64,000 nucleotides of DNA, taken from contig NZ_LPVV01000001.1 in NCBI RefSeq assembly GCF_002362255.1, positions 62,001 to 126,000 of the forward strand. The letters are read 5' to 3'. The DNA comes from Microbacterium sp. SZ1. Its GTDB lineage: Bacteria; Actinomycetota; Actinomycetes; Actinomycetales; Microbacteriaceae. The notes below the pieces were generated by a model. It was not told where the DNA came from and did no database searches. It worked only from the letters and a program-made list of their open reading frames with translations. Position 1 is the first letter of the stretch. Each line of letters starts with the position of its first letter. Below are positions 55,227 to 63,252 of the stretch, piece by piece. The translations under genes and the position numbers were made by a program.

Positions 55227-55898
55227 ATGACCTCCGAATCCGCGGACCGCCTGGGGGTCATCGGCGTCGTGGATGCCGTCACTCGCCGCCTGCGAGACCA
55301 GATCCTCGGCGGGCAGATCGGCGCCGACACCGCGCTCACCGAGGCGAAGGTCTCGGCGACGTTCGGCGTGGCGCGGCCGAGCGCGAAGGCCGCGATCGAG
55401 CAGCTCGTGGCATCCGGACTGCTGGTGCGCACCGCGCACCGCAGCGCGCGGGTCGTCGCGATCGACGCGGAGATGGTTCGCGACGTGTACCGCACCCGGA
55501 TCCGGCTCGAGAGCGCAGCGCTGCGCGAGCTCGCGCAGACCCGCACGGCGCCGGATGCCGCGCGATCGGCCAATGCGGAGCTGCTCGCGATGCCCGCCGC
55601 CGCCGACACGGCGACGGTCGACCCCGATCTGCGGTTCCACACGGCACTGATCGATGCGGTCGGCAGCGACCGCACCTCGCGCATGTACCGCAGCGTGCTC
55701 GACGAGGTGCGGCTGTGCATGGCGCAGGTGCAGGGCCGGCGTCTGCTGGAAGCCGCCGCGATCGCACAGCAGCACGAGGCGATCCTCGATGCGGTCGCGG
55801 CCGGCGACGCCGACCTGGCCGCGGCGTTGCTCGGCGATCACCTCATCGCCGCGGAGCAGCGTCTGGTGGAGGCTCTCGGCAGCGTCTGGACGTCATGA
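55227..55898 (+). CDS. GntR/FCD family regulator
   Basis: A 223-residue FadR-type regulator: winged helix (TALTEAKVSATFGVARPSAK) and FCD domain with metal-site histidines (LRFHTALIDAVGS; AQQHEAILDAV; LLGDHLIAAEQRL). It is divergent from the D-2-hydroxyacid dehydrogenase and probably senses its substrate. ATG start directly after the operator region. Confidence 0.88.
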   Translation: MTSESADRLGVIGVVDAVTRRLRDQILGGQIGADTALTEAKVSATFGVARPSAKAAIEQLVASGLLVRTAHRSARVVAIDAEMVRDVYRTRIRLESAALRELAQTRTAPDAARSANAELLAMPAAADTATVDPDLRFHTALIDAVGSDRTSRMYRSVLDEVRLCMAQVQGRRLLEAAAIAQQHEAILDAVAAGDADLAAALLGDHLIAAEQRLVEALGSVWTS

Positions 55899-55999
55899 AA
55901 GACGCTCCGACGCATGCGCACTACATGTTCGTGTCACACACCGACCCGCATGCGCGCAAGCCCGAGACCTAGACCGGAAGCCGGTGCCAAGCTGTGGGC

Positions 56000-56350
56000 A
56001 TGAAGCTCGTCTCGTATGCAGGTCAGCAGCTGGTCACCACCGACGATGTCGCAGACGCCCTCGTGGTGCTGGCGGCGGCGATCGCGAACGAGGGCGAGTC
56101 GGATGCGCTGCAGATCCCGATCCTCGTGAACGGTCAGGAGGACACCGCCGAGCTCGTGGTGGGTCTCGGCAACGACGTGCTCGTGGGACCGAGCGCTTCG
56201 GAGGGCGCCGACCCCGACTTCTCCGAGGACGCCGCTCGCCTTCGCGCACATCACCGGTTCCCCCGGCGGGACGCCGGTGGTGCGACGACGCCGCCCATGG
56301 AATGGGGCATCGACGTGATCGACGACATCGACATCGACCTGCGTCCCTGA
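56000..56350 (+). CDS. small hypothetical protein
   Basis: A 116-residue acidic protein (MKLVSYAGQQLVTTDDVADA..., many Asp/Glu in the second half, ending DVIDDIDIDLRP). No signal or membrane segment and no family I recognise. The ATG is preferred to a GTG two codons earlier. It sits 101 bases after gntR and 37 bases before the epimerase gene. Confidence 0.65.
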   Translation: MKLVSYAGQQLVTTDDVADALVVLAAAIANEGESDALQIPILVNGQEDTAELVVGLGNDVLVGPSASEGADPDFSEDAARLRAHHRFPRRDAGGATTPPMEWGIDVIDDIDIDLRP

Positions 56351-56387
56351 CCGGGACCGTCCGCGGGGCTTCAGGAAGGGAACCGAC

Positions 56388-57362
56388 ATGTCTGCGACGA
56401 AGGTGCTGTTCATCGGCGGGACGGGGATCATCTCGTCAGCCGCGAGTGCGCTGGCGGCGGAACGCGGCATGGAGGTGACGCTGCTCAACCGCGGCACATC
56501 GCAGCGTCGCGCCGCCGAGGGTGTGGAAGTGCTGACCGCCGACATCGGCGATGACGCGGCCGTCGACGCCGCACTCGCCGGACGCGAGTTCGACGTGGTC
56601 GCCGACATGATCGCCTTCACGCCCGACCAGGTGCAGCGGGACCTCGACCGCTTCGAGGGGCGCACAGGACAATACGTGTTCATCAGCTCGGCCTCCGCAT
56701 ATCAGAAGCCGGTCGCGCACCTGCCGATCACGGAATCGACGCCGCTGCGCAACCCGTTCTGGCGGTACTCGCGCGACAAGATCGCGTGCGAGGAGCTGCT
56801 GACGGCCGCCTATCGTGACCGCGGATTCCCGGTCACGGTCCTGCGGCCCTCGCACACCTACGACGAGTGGACCATCCCGGCCTTCGGGGCATGGACGGCG
56901 ATCGATCGCATCCGTCGCGGGGAGGAGATCGTGGTGCACGGCGACGGCACGTCGCTCTGGACTCTCACGCACTCCCGCGACTTCGCCGTCGGGTTCGTCG
57001 GGCTCCTCGGCAACCCGCTCGCCTACGGCGACACGTTCCAGATCACGAGCGACTTCGTCTACACGTGGAACGAGATCTACGGGATGCTGGGCCGCGCCGC
57101 CGGCGCCGAGCCGCGTCTCGGCTACGCCACGAGCAGCGCGATCGAAGCGGAGCTGCCGGATCGCGCGGGGCAGCTGACCGGCGACATGGCCCACTCGGTC
57201 GTCTTCGACAACACCAAGGTGCGCCGGCTCGTGCCCGACTTCGCGCCGACGATCGGGTTGCACACCGCAGCACGGGAGATCATCGACTGGCACGACGCGC
57301 ATCCCGAGCTGCAGCGCGTGGACCCCGCGGTGAACGCGGCCTTCGACCGACTGCTCGCTTAG
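56388..57362 (+). CDS. NAD-dependent epimerase/reductase-like protein
   Basis: A 324-residue extended SDR (atypical): FIGGTGIISSAASALAAERG nucleotide motif and a later YQKPVAHLPITEST segment, with RYSRDKIACEELL resembling the YxxxK active-site region. Related proteins include plant mRNA-binding (CSP41-like) epimerases. Substrate unknown. Its stop overlaps the stop of the convergent VOC gene. Confidence 0.85.
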   Translation: MSATKVLFIGGTGIISSAASALAAERGMEVTLLNRGTSQRRAAEGVEVLTADIGDDAAVDAALAGREFDVVADMIAFTPDQVQRDLDRFEGRTGQYVFISSASAYQKPVAHLPITESTPLRNPFWRYSRDKIACEELLTAAYRDRGFPVTVLRPSHTYDEWTIPAFGAWTAIDRIRRGEEIVVHGDGTSLWTLTHSRDFAVGFVGLLGNPLAYGDTFQITSDFVYTWNEIYGMLGRAAGAEPRLGYATSSAIEAELPDRAGQLTGDMAHSVVFDNTKVRRLVPDFAPTIGLHTAAREIIDWHDAHPELQRVDPAVNAAFDRLLA

Positions 57363-57754
57363 TTCGGCGCGAGCACGGCGAGCACGTTCCCGGCCGGGTC
57401 CCTGAACCAGGCGATGTCGGGACCGCGACCCGGCTGACCGTGCGAGATGCCCTTCGGGTCGGTGCCGAGCTGCGGGTCGTCGTAGATCTTCGTGACCACG
57501 CCGCGCGCGTTGAGCTCGTCCACCGCGGCCTCGACGTCATCGACGGGGAAGTTGAGGATCGTGTAGCTCGCCGGCTCATGATTCGGCTTGGCGTACACGA
57601 GGATCGAGCCGCCATCACCGAGCGTGATCTCGAGGAATCCCATCTCGTTGGTGGTCACGTCCATCCCGAGGACGTCGCCGTAGAACGCGCGGGCTGCATC
57701 GATGTCGTCGACGCTGAAGCCGCTGAATGCGTGGGTGCTGTCGAATGCCGTCAT
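57359..57754 (-). CDS. VOC (glyoxalase/bleomycin resistance) family protein
   Basis: A 131-residue single-domain protein with two beta-alpha-beta-beta-beta units (FSGFSVDDIDAARAFYGDVL; ILNFPVDDVEAAVDELNARG; DIAWFRDPAGNVLAVLAPN). The C-terminal WFRDPAGNVLAVL is the family hallmark. Function cannot be told; the ATG chosen drops 49 implausible upstream residues. It overlaps the converging epimerase gene by four bases. Confidence 0.87.
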   Translation of the reverse strand: MTAFDSTHAFSGFSVDDIDAARAFYGDVLGMDVTTNEMGFLEITLGDGGSILVYAKPNHEPASYTILNFPVDDVEAAVDELNARGVVTKIYDDPQLGTDPKGISHGQPGRGPDIAWFRDPAGNVLAVLAPN

Positions 57755-57838
57755 GCGTTCAGCATGCGCCTCTGCGGAGTCGGTGTCCACCCTGCATCCG
57801 GTGACCCGAGAGTGAGCGAACTCGTAGCGCGCACTCAT

Positions 57839-57867
57839 TACTTCCGTGTGGAGGTTTCTGCTAGTCT
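57839..57867 (+). promoter_or_regulatory. TetR-type operator and promoter of the sugar isomerase operon
   Basis: TACTTCC-GTGT-GGAGGTT (57839-57856) has the same 7-4-7 geometry as AACCTCC-GATT-GGAGGTT at 60787-60804 and matches it at 12 of 14 arm positions. It is followed by a -10-like TAGTCT at 57862-57867, so a bound repressor would cover the -35 region. Confidence 0.65.
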
Positions 57868-57918
57868 GACCGCGGGCAGAACGTGCTGCCCGCTCCCGCA
57901 CTACGAAGGAAGGTCACC

Positions 57919-58743
57919 GTGGCCCTGCCAGAAGCATCGGTCCAGCTGTACACGCTCGCGGCGGAGTTCTCCGCCGACATGGAGGGCTCGCTCGACAAGC
58001 TCGCCGCGATCGGGCTGCGCAACGTCGAGGCGTTCGACTTCGTCGGTCGCCCCGACCAGATCCGCGCCGCTCTCGACGCTTCGGGCCTCGCCTCGCCGAC
58101 CGGCCACGCGCCGTTGCTGTCGGACGAGCTGTGGACGCCGGACGGGTCAATCCCGACGCCCGCGCCCGAGGTCGTTTTCGAAGCGGCCGCCAAGGTCGGG
58201 ATCAAGACGGTCATCGATCCGTTCGTGCCGACCGATCGCTGGCAGACGCTCGAGAGCGTGACCGACATCGCCGAGCGGCTCAACACCCTCACCGAGACCG
58301 CTGCAGGGTTCGGACTCGAGGTCGGGTACCACAACCATGCCCAGGAGTTCGTCGCCGACTTCGACGGCCAGACCGCCTACGAGCGGTTCGTAGCCCTCAC
58401 CGACGAGCGCGTCGCCATCGAGCTCGACCTGTACTGGGCTCTCGTCGGTGGGCAGGACGTGACGGGCCTCGTGTCGCTGCTCGGCGACCGTCTTGTGGCC
58501 GCCCACGTCAAGGACGGCGTCGCTCCTGCGAGCAACCCGTTCGCCCCCGGCGCCGAGAGCTTCGGCTCCGAATCGCTCGACCAGCGTCACGCCGGAACCG
58601 GCGACGTGCCCCTCGCCGAGGCGCTGCACGCGGCATCCGACCTGAAGTACGCGGTCATCGAGTACGACAACGCCCCGGGTGACGTCTTCGCCGACATCGC
58701 CGCGAGCTACTCGTTCCTCATCGAGGGAGGCTTCGCCCGATGA
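57919..58743 (+). CDS. sugar phosphate isomerase/epimerase (xylose-isomerase-like TIM barrel)
   Basis: A 274-residue TIM barrel (SVQLYTLAAEFSADMEG; FDFVGRP; VGYHNHAQEF; IELDLYWALVGG; AHVKDG) with the metal-binding Glu, Asp and His residues of the family. Such enzymes act on inositol- or keto-sugar intermediates. It is coupled by ATGA to a Gfo/Idh/MocA oxidoreductase, a common two-step oxidation-isomerisation pair. Start GTG after GAAGGAAGG. Confidence 0.88.
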   Translation: MALPEASVQLYTLAAEFSADMEGSLDKLAAIGLRNVEAFDFVGRPDQIRAALDASGLASPTGHAPLLSDELWTPDGSIPTPAPEVVFEAAAKVGIKTVIDPFVPTDRWQTLESVTDIAERLNTLTETAAGFGLEVGYHNHAQEFVADFDGQTAYERFVALTDERVAIELDLYWALVGGQDVTGLVSLLGDRLVAAHVKDGVAPASNPFAPGAESFGSESLDQRHAGTGDVPLAEALHAASDLKYAVIEYDNAPGDVFADIAASYSFLIEGGFAR

Positions 58744-59864
58744 GCGCGGTCGGCATCGGCATCATCGGCGTCGGAGTCATCAGCGACACCTACCTGCAGA
58801 ACCTCTCGTCGTTCCCCGACACCGAGGTGCTCATCGTGGGCGACCTGCTCCTCGACCGCGCCCAGGCGCAGGCCGAGAAGTATGGTGTTCCGGCGTTCGG
58901 TTCGGCAGAGGACGTGCTCGCCCACCCCGGCGTCGACCTCGTCGTGAACCTCACCATCCCGGCCGTGCACATCGAGGTCTCGCGTGCGGCGATCGCCGCA
59001 GGCAAGCACGTCTGGACCGAGAAGCCGCTCGGACTCGACCGCGACGGGGCGGCGCTGCTGCTCCGCGAGGCCGAGGCTGCCGGTCTGCGCATCGGCTCCG
59101 CGCCCGACACCCTGCTCGGCCCCGGGTTCCAGGCCGCGCGCCGCGCGATCGAGGCCGGCGTCATCGGCCGGCCGCTGTTCGCGCAGACGACGTTCCAGAC
59201 GCAGGGCCCCGATCTCTGGCATCCGAACCCCGGGTTCCTCTTCGCCCAGGGTGCCGGTCCGCTGCTCGACATGGGGCCGTACTACTTCTCGGCGCTCGTC
59301 AGCCTGCTCGGCCCCGTCGACTGCGTCGCGGCCGTCGGCTCGAAGGCGCGCGAGGAGCGGGAGATCCACACTGGGCCGCTCGCGGGCACGACCTTCCCCG
59401 TCGAGGTGCCGTCGACGATCCAGATCGTGACCGCGTTCGAGGGTGGCGCGCAGGCGCAGAGCCTGCTGAGCTTCGACTCGGCTCTCGAGCGTCACGGCAT
59501 CGTCGAGATCCACGGCACCGAGGGCACGATCGTCCTGCCGGATCCCAACACCTTCGTCGGCCGCATCGCCTACGTGAAGCCGCTCGGCGTCATCCGCGAC
59601 GGGATGTCGTTCCAGCAGGAGTGGATCGAGGTCGAGCACGCCGACATCGAGGTGGGACGTGGTCTCGGCGCGCTCGACATGGTGCGTGCGATCGCCGAGG
59701 GGCGCCCGCACGTCGCCTCCGGCGAACTCGGGTACCACGTCCTCGACGTGCTGCTCTCGGCGCAGGACTCCGCGCAGTCCGGCACGACCGTCGTGGTCCA
59801 GAGCACCGTCGCACCCGTGCCGCTGCTTCCGGAGGGCTTCGACCCCTTCGTCGCCACCCTCTGA
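58740..59864 (+). CDS. Gfo/Idh/MocA family oxidoreductase
   Basis: A 374-residue NAD(P)-dependent sugar or cyclitol dehydrogenase: Rossmann start (GIGIIGVGVISDTYLQNL) and the EKPLG motif (WTEKPLGLDRDG), then the alpha/beta substrate domain (GPYYFSALVSLLGPV). It likely oxidises a sugar to a keto form used by the upstream isomerase. Terminal gene of the pair; a tandem palindromic repeat follows. Confidence 0.9.
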   Translation: MSAVGIGIIGVGVISDTYLQNLSSFPDTEVLIVGDLLLDRAQAQAEKYGVPAFGSAEDVLAHPGVDLVVNLTIPAVHIEVSRAAIAAGKHVWTEKPLGLDRDGAALLLREAEAAGLRIGSAPDTLLGPGFQAARRAIEAGVIGRPLFAQTTFQTQGPDLWHPNPGFLFAQGAGPLLDMGPYYFSALVSLLGPVDCVAAVGSKAREEREIHTGPLAGTTFPVEVPSTIQIVTAFEGGAQAQSLLSFDSALERHGIVEIHGTEGTIVLPDPNTFVGRIAYVKPLGVIRDGMSFQQEWIEVEHADIEVGRGLGALDMVRAIAEGRPHVASGELGYHVLDVLLSAQDSAQSGTTVVVQSTVAPVPLLPEGFDPFVATL

Positions 59865-59941
59865 CGTATGCGGTTGCTGCGGGTCCGTCGGCTCACGCCG
59901 GCGGGCCCGCTCCCGTCTGTGCGCGGTCTTCGGGCTTCGGC

Positions 59942-60012
59942 TGGCACCTGAGGCGGGAATTCTGCGCGGATTGCGGCAGGAGGTGCCATGTGAGGCGGGA
60001 AGAGGATGCTGT
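59942..60012. repeat. 47-bp palindromic repeat, copy B, with 24-bp extension
   Basis: TGGCACCT...AGGTGCCA as in the other copies (59942-59988), plus a shared 3' extension starting TGTGAGGCGGGA. It is repeated at 60058-60128 with five differences in 71 bases. Confidence 0.8.
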
Positions 60013-60057
60013 CGCGAGAACACTGGGCGCGGGTTGGGCCTACCTGGCCCACTGAGT

Positions 60058-60128
60058 TGGCACCTGATGCGGGAATTCTGCGCAGATTACGGCAGGAGGT
60101 GCCATGTGAGGCGGGAGAAGGATGCTGC
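60058..60128. repeat. 47-bp palindromic repeat, copy C, with 24-bp extension
   Basis: Second half of a local tandem pair (116-bp period). The centre reads AATTCTGCGCAGATT, almost a perfect palindrome in itself. The copy ends just before the tetR stop codon at 60140, so it may form part of that gene's transcription end. Confidence 0.8.
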
Positions 60129-60139
60129 GGGCGGACCAC

Positions 60140-60757
60140 TCAGCGGGGGTCGTGCCCTCCGGCCAACAGGGCGTCGAGCATCTCCAGCGCGGCCTCGTGG
60201 TCGACGGACGGGTCGAGCAGCCACTGGGTCTGCAGCCCGTCGGACGCGGCGATGACGAGCGACGACACGAGCACGGCATCCAGGTCGCTGCGGATCTCGC
60301 CCGACGCCTGCAGCTCGCGCACCCGCTCGGCCATCTGCTCGCGCAGGCGCGAGAACCGCTGCGTCGCGAACTGGTACGCCGCCGGGTGTCCCTCTTCCAG
60401 CGCGTTGGCGACGAGCGTCGAGTAGAGCTGCACGAGTCCGGGGATGTTGCGGTTCTCCTCGGCCGACACGCGCATCATCATCGCCGGGCTCAGGCCGGAG
60501 GGCTCGGGATGCTCGGTGTCGTTGCGCCGCTCGGATTCGCGGTACACGGCGACGAGCAGCTCTTCCAGCGATCCGAAGTAGTGGGTCAGGGCCGCATGCG
60601 TCACGCCGACCTCCTGCGCGATCGCCCGCAGGCTCGTGCGCTTCGACCCGCGCTTCGCGAACACCTCGATGGCCTTGTCGAGGATCTCCTGTCGGCGGGC
60701 GATGCCCTTCGCGTAGCGCCCCGGACTGCGGGTGTCGTCGTCGGAAGGAGCGGCCAT
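60140..60757 (-). CDS. TetR family regulator of the sugar operon (predicted)
   Basis: A 205-residue TetR regulator (RRQEILDKAIEVFAKRGSKR, then SLRAIAQEVGVTHAALTHYFGSLEEL). Paralogue of the regulator at 40420-41001. Its own start is preceded by a perfect AACCTCC-GATT-GGAGGTT palindrome, and the same motif recurs in the promoter of the isomerase/oxidoreductase operon, suggesting it controls both. Confidence 0.88.
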   Translation of the reverse strand: MAAPSDDDTRSPGRYAKGIARRQEILDKAIEVFAKRGSKRTSLRAIAQEVGVTHAALTHYFGSLEELLVAVYRESERRNDTEHPEPSGLSPAMMMRVSAEENRNIPGLVQLYSTLVANALEEGHPAAYQFATQRFSRLREQMAERVRELQASGEIRSDLDAVLVSSLVIAASDGLQTQWLLDPSVDHEAALEMLDALLAGGHDPR

Positions 60758-60786
60758 GGTCCCGATGATACTCAGGTCGCGGCGAA

Positions 60787-60804
60787 AACCTCCGATTGGA
60801 GGTT
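60787..60804. promoter_or_regulatory. TetR operator (autoregulatory)
   Basis: Perfect inverted repeat of 7 bp with a 4-bp spacer, AACCTCC-GATT-GGAGGTT, about 30 bases before the tetR start and just after the stop-side end of the 2-hydroxyacid dehydrogenase gene. Confidence 0.7.
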
Positions 60805-60810
60805 CGGATG

Positions 60811-61749
60811 CTACGCCGGTCGCACCTGGTTCACGAGCGCGTCTCCGGCGGCGAGGCGAGCGACGTTGTCGTCGATGAGCGCGCTGGCGCCGATCGGACG
60901 GTTGCCCGCCACATGCGGAGTGATGAAGAGGTTCGGTGCGCTCCACAGCGGGTCGTCGGACGGCAGCGGCTCGGCCTTCGCGACGTCGATCGCGGCGGCG
61001 CGGAGGTGCCCCGACCGCAGCGCGTCGACGAGCGCTGCCTCATCGACCGTCGCACCGCGTCCCACGTTCACGAAGGCGGCACCATCGGGCAGCGCAGCGA
61101 AGACGGCGCTGTCGAACAGGTCGGCCGTGGAGTCGGTCGCCGGCAGCAGGGAGACGAGGATGTCGGTGTCGGCCAGCACGGCGTCGGCATCGGCATCCGC
61201 GTGCACGGGGAAACCGGCGCGGTCGCCGGCGCTGCGTGCGATGCCGCGCACGTCGGCGCCGAGCTGCCGCAGCACCGGGGCGAGAGTCGTGGCGATGGAG
61301 CCGAAGCCCCAGATGGTGACGCGAGCCCCTGAGAGCGTGAACTGCGCCCGGGTTCCCGACGCGCTCTGCTCCTCGTTGAACTCCTCGTCCCACCGGTGAT
61401 CCCGCTGCGCGTCGCGCAGGCGGTCGAGGCGACGCACGACCGCGAGGATCAGGGCGAGAGTGTGCTCGGCGACGGGCCCATCGTGCAGCGACCGCCCCGA
61501 GCAGATTCGCACGTCGGGGGCGAAGCCCGACCGGAGGACGACGTCGGCGCCGGACGCCAGAGCCTGTACTAGCCGCAGGCGAGGCAGTTGATCGGCGGCC
61601 TGTTCGAGCCAGGCGCCGGAGTTGTGCCAGACGACGAGCACCTCGGCGTCACGGTGCTCCTCGGGGATCTCGCGCGCGATGTCGTAGACGACCGCCTCGA
61701 CGTCCGCGCTCAGCTGCAGGTCGATGGTGTCGGGGATCAGGATCTTCAT
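60811..61749 (-). CDS. D-isomer-specific 2-hydroxyacid dehydrogenase
   Basis: A 312-residue NAD-dependent dehydrogenase: nucleotide motif WGFGSIATTLAPVLRQLGADV (in part), catalytic residues in SLLPATDST, the Glu in IDVAKAEPLPSDDPLW and the His in TPHVAGN. It reduces a 2-keto acid or oxidises the 2-hydroxyacid; substrate not evident. Upstream of tetR on the same strand, so the regulator may be cotranscribed and its operator lies in the short gap. Confidence 0.88.
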   Translation of the reverse strand: MKILIPDTIDLQLSADVEAVVYDIAREIPEEHRDAEVLVVWHNSGAWLEQAADQLPRLRLVQALASGADVVLRSGFAPDVRICSGRSLHDGPVAEHTLALILAVVRRLDRLRDAQRDHRWDEEFNEEQSASGTRAQFTLSGARVTIWGFGSIATTLAPVLRQLGADVRGIARSAGDRAGFPVHADADADAVLADTDILVSLLPATDSTADLFDSAVFAALPDGAAFVNVGRGATVDEAALVDALRSGHLRAAAIDVAKAEPLPSDDPLWSAPNLFITPHVAGNRPIGASALIDDNVARLAAGDALVNQVRPA

Positions 61750-61791
61750 TTCGCCTCCGGTTCCACCGTAGTCATGCGGCGTCGTACGGAC

Positions 61792-61828
61792 GTCACTGCG
61801 TTTCGTCTCGTTCCGCTCGCTCAACGAC
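61792..61828. repeat. 37-bp interspersed repeat, copy 2
   Basis: Matches 20383-20419 at 34 of 37 positions. It lies in the 211-bp gap between xylB and the dehydrogenase gene. The same gap also has shorter partial echoes (CTTCGCTCGG twice). Confidence 0.6.
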
Positions 61829-61960
61829 TCGCGGGGGACGTCACGGCGCTTCGCTCGGAGATGTGCTCTTCGCTCGGACGTATCCCCAGGATTCGGCCGC
61901 GGGAAGCGCACATATCCTTGGGAGGTGCTCGGCCTGGGGCAGGTGGCCGACGACCGGCGG

Positions 61961-63247
61961 TCACGAGAGGGTGGCTGCGGCCTGCTTCGCCGCGCCGAGC
62001 GCGACGTACTCGCCCGGCTCTGGCACCTCGACAGGGAGCCCCAAGACCTCAGGTGCGATGCGGCGCACGGCCTCCGACTGTGCGCCGCCACCGATGAGCA
62101 ACGCCCGCTCGAGGGGGATGCCGAGGGCGCGAAGCGCGTCGAGACCGGCACCGAGTCCGCGCAGCATCCCCTCCACCGCCGCACGCGCGAGATTCTCGCG
62201 CGTGGTGGAGGCGAGCGTCATCCCACTCAGGGTCGCGGTCGCGTCGGGCAGGTTCGGAGTGCGCTCGCCCTCGAAGTAGGGGAGCAGGGTCAGTCCACCG
62301 GCTCCGGGACTCGCGGCGAGAGCGAGGGCGCTGAACTCCTCGTGGCCGACTCCGAGCAGGGCGGCGGTGACGTCGACCACCCTGGCCGCGTTGAGCGTCG
62401 CGATCAGCGGGAGGAACAGACCCGAGGCATCTGCGAATCCCGCGACGGTGCCCTCCGGATCGTGCACCGGCTCGCGACTCACGGCGAACACGGTTCCGGA
62501 CGTTCCGATCGACACCACTACGTCGCCCGGCTGGGCGCCCAGCCCGAGCGCGGCTCCCGCATTGTCGCCGGCACCGGGGCCGACGCGGCGCCCCGCGGCA
62601 TCCGTCACCCATTCGTCGGCGTCGAGCACTCGGGGAAGGATCGCATCGTGTCCGAGCGCCGCTACGAGCAGCTCCCGGTCGTACTCGCCGGTCGCGGGGT
62701 TCCAGTACCCGGTGCCCGAGGCGTCAGATCGGTCGGTGACGAGCTCATCGAGCACGGGGTTCTCCGGGCCGAAGCCGCGCAGACGCCAGGTCAGCCAGTC
62801 GTGCGGCAGCGCGACGGCGGCGACGCGCGCCGCGTTCTCCGGCTCGTTGTCACGAAGCCAGCGGAGCTTGGTGATCGTGAACGACGCCACCGGAACCAGC
62901 CCCGTCCGCACCGCGAGCGCGGCCGCGCCGAACTCGTCGATCAGATCCGCCGCCGCTCCCGCCGAGCGGGTGTCGTTCCACAGCAGAGCGTCGCGGATGA
63001 CGCGGCCCTGCGCGTCGAGGGAGACGAGGCCGTGCTGCTGTCCGCCGATCGACCAGGCGGCGATGTCGTCGAGCGAGCCCGCCTGCGCGATCGCCTCCTG
63101 CAATGCGCCCCACCAGGCCTCGGGGTCGACGGAGGTCCCGTCGGGGTGAGTGGCGCGACCGGTGCGGACGACCGCACCGGTCGCACTGTCGACGACGACG
63201 ACCTTGCAGGACTGGGTCGACGAGTCGACCCCGAGCACGAGGGGCAT
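61961..63247 (-). CDS. xylB: xylulokinase
   Basis: A 428-residue FGGY-family kinase: ATP-phosphate motif [19 protein letters not shown], substrate region [11 protein letters not shown] and [10 protein letters not shown], and the C-terminal adenosine motif [11 protein letters not shown]. It phosphorylates D-xylulose from XylA. Five bases after xylA; together they form the xylose operon. Confidence 0.95.
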   Translation of the reverse strand: MPLVLGVDSSTQSCKVVVVDSATGAVVRTGRATHPDGTSVDPEAWWGALQEAIAQAGSLDDIAAWSIGGQQHGLVSLDAQGRVIRDALLWNDTRSAGAAADLIDEFGAAALAVRTGLVPVASFTITKLRWLRDNEPENAARVAAVALPHDWLTWRLRGFGPENPVLDELVTDRSDASGTGYWNPATGEYDRELLVAALGHDAILPRVLDADEWVTDAAGRRVGPGAGDNAGAALGLGAQPGDVVVSIGTSGTVFAVSREPVHDPEGTVAGFADASGLFLPLIATLNAARVVDVTAALLGVGHEEFSALALAASPGAGGLTLLPYFEGERTPNLPDATATLSGMTLASTTRENLARAAVEGMLRGLGAGLDALRALGIPLERALLIGGGAQSEAVRRIAPEVLGLPVEVPEPGEYVALGAAKQAAATLS

Positions 63248-63252
63248 GGCGA

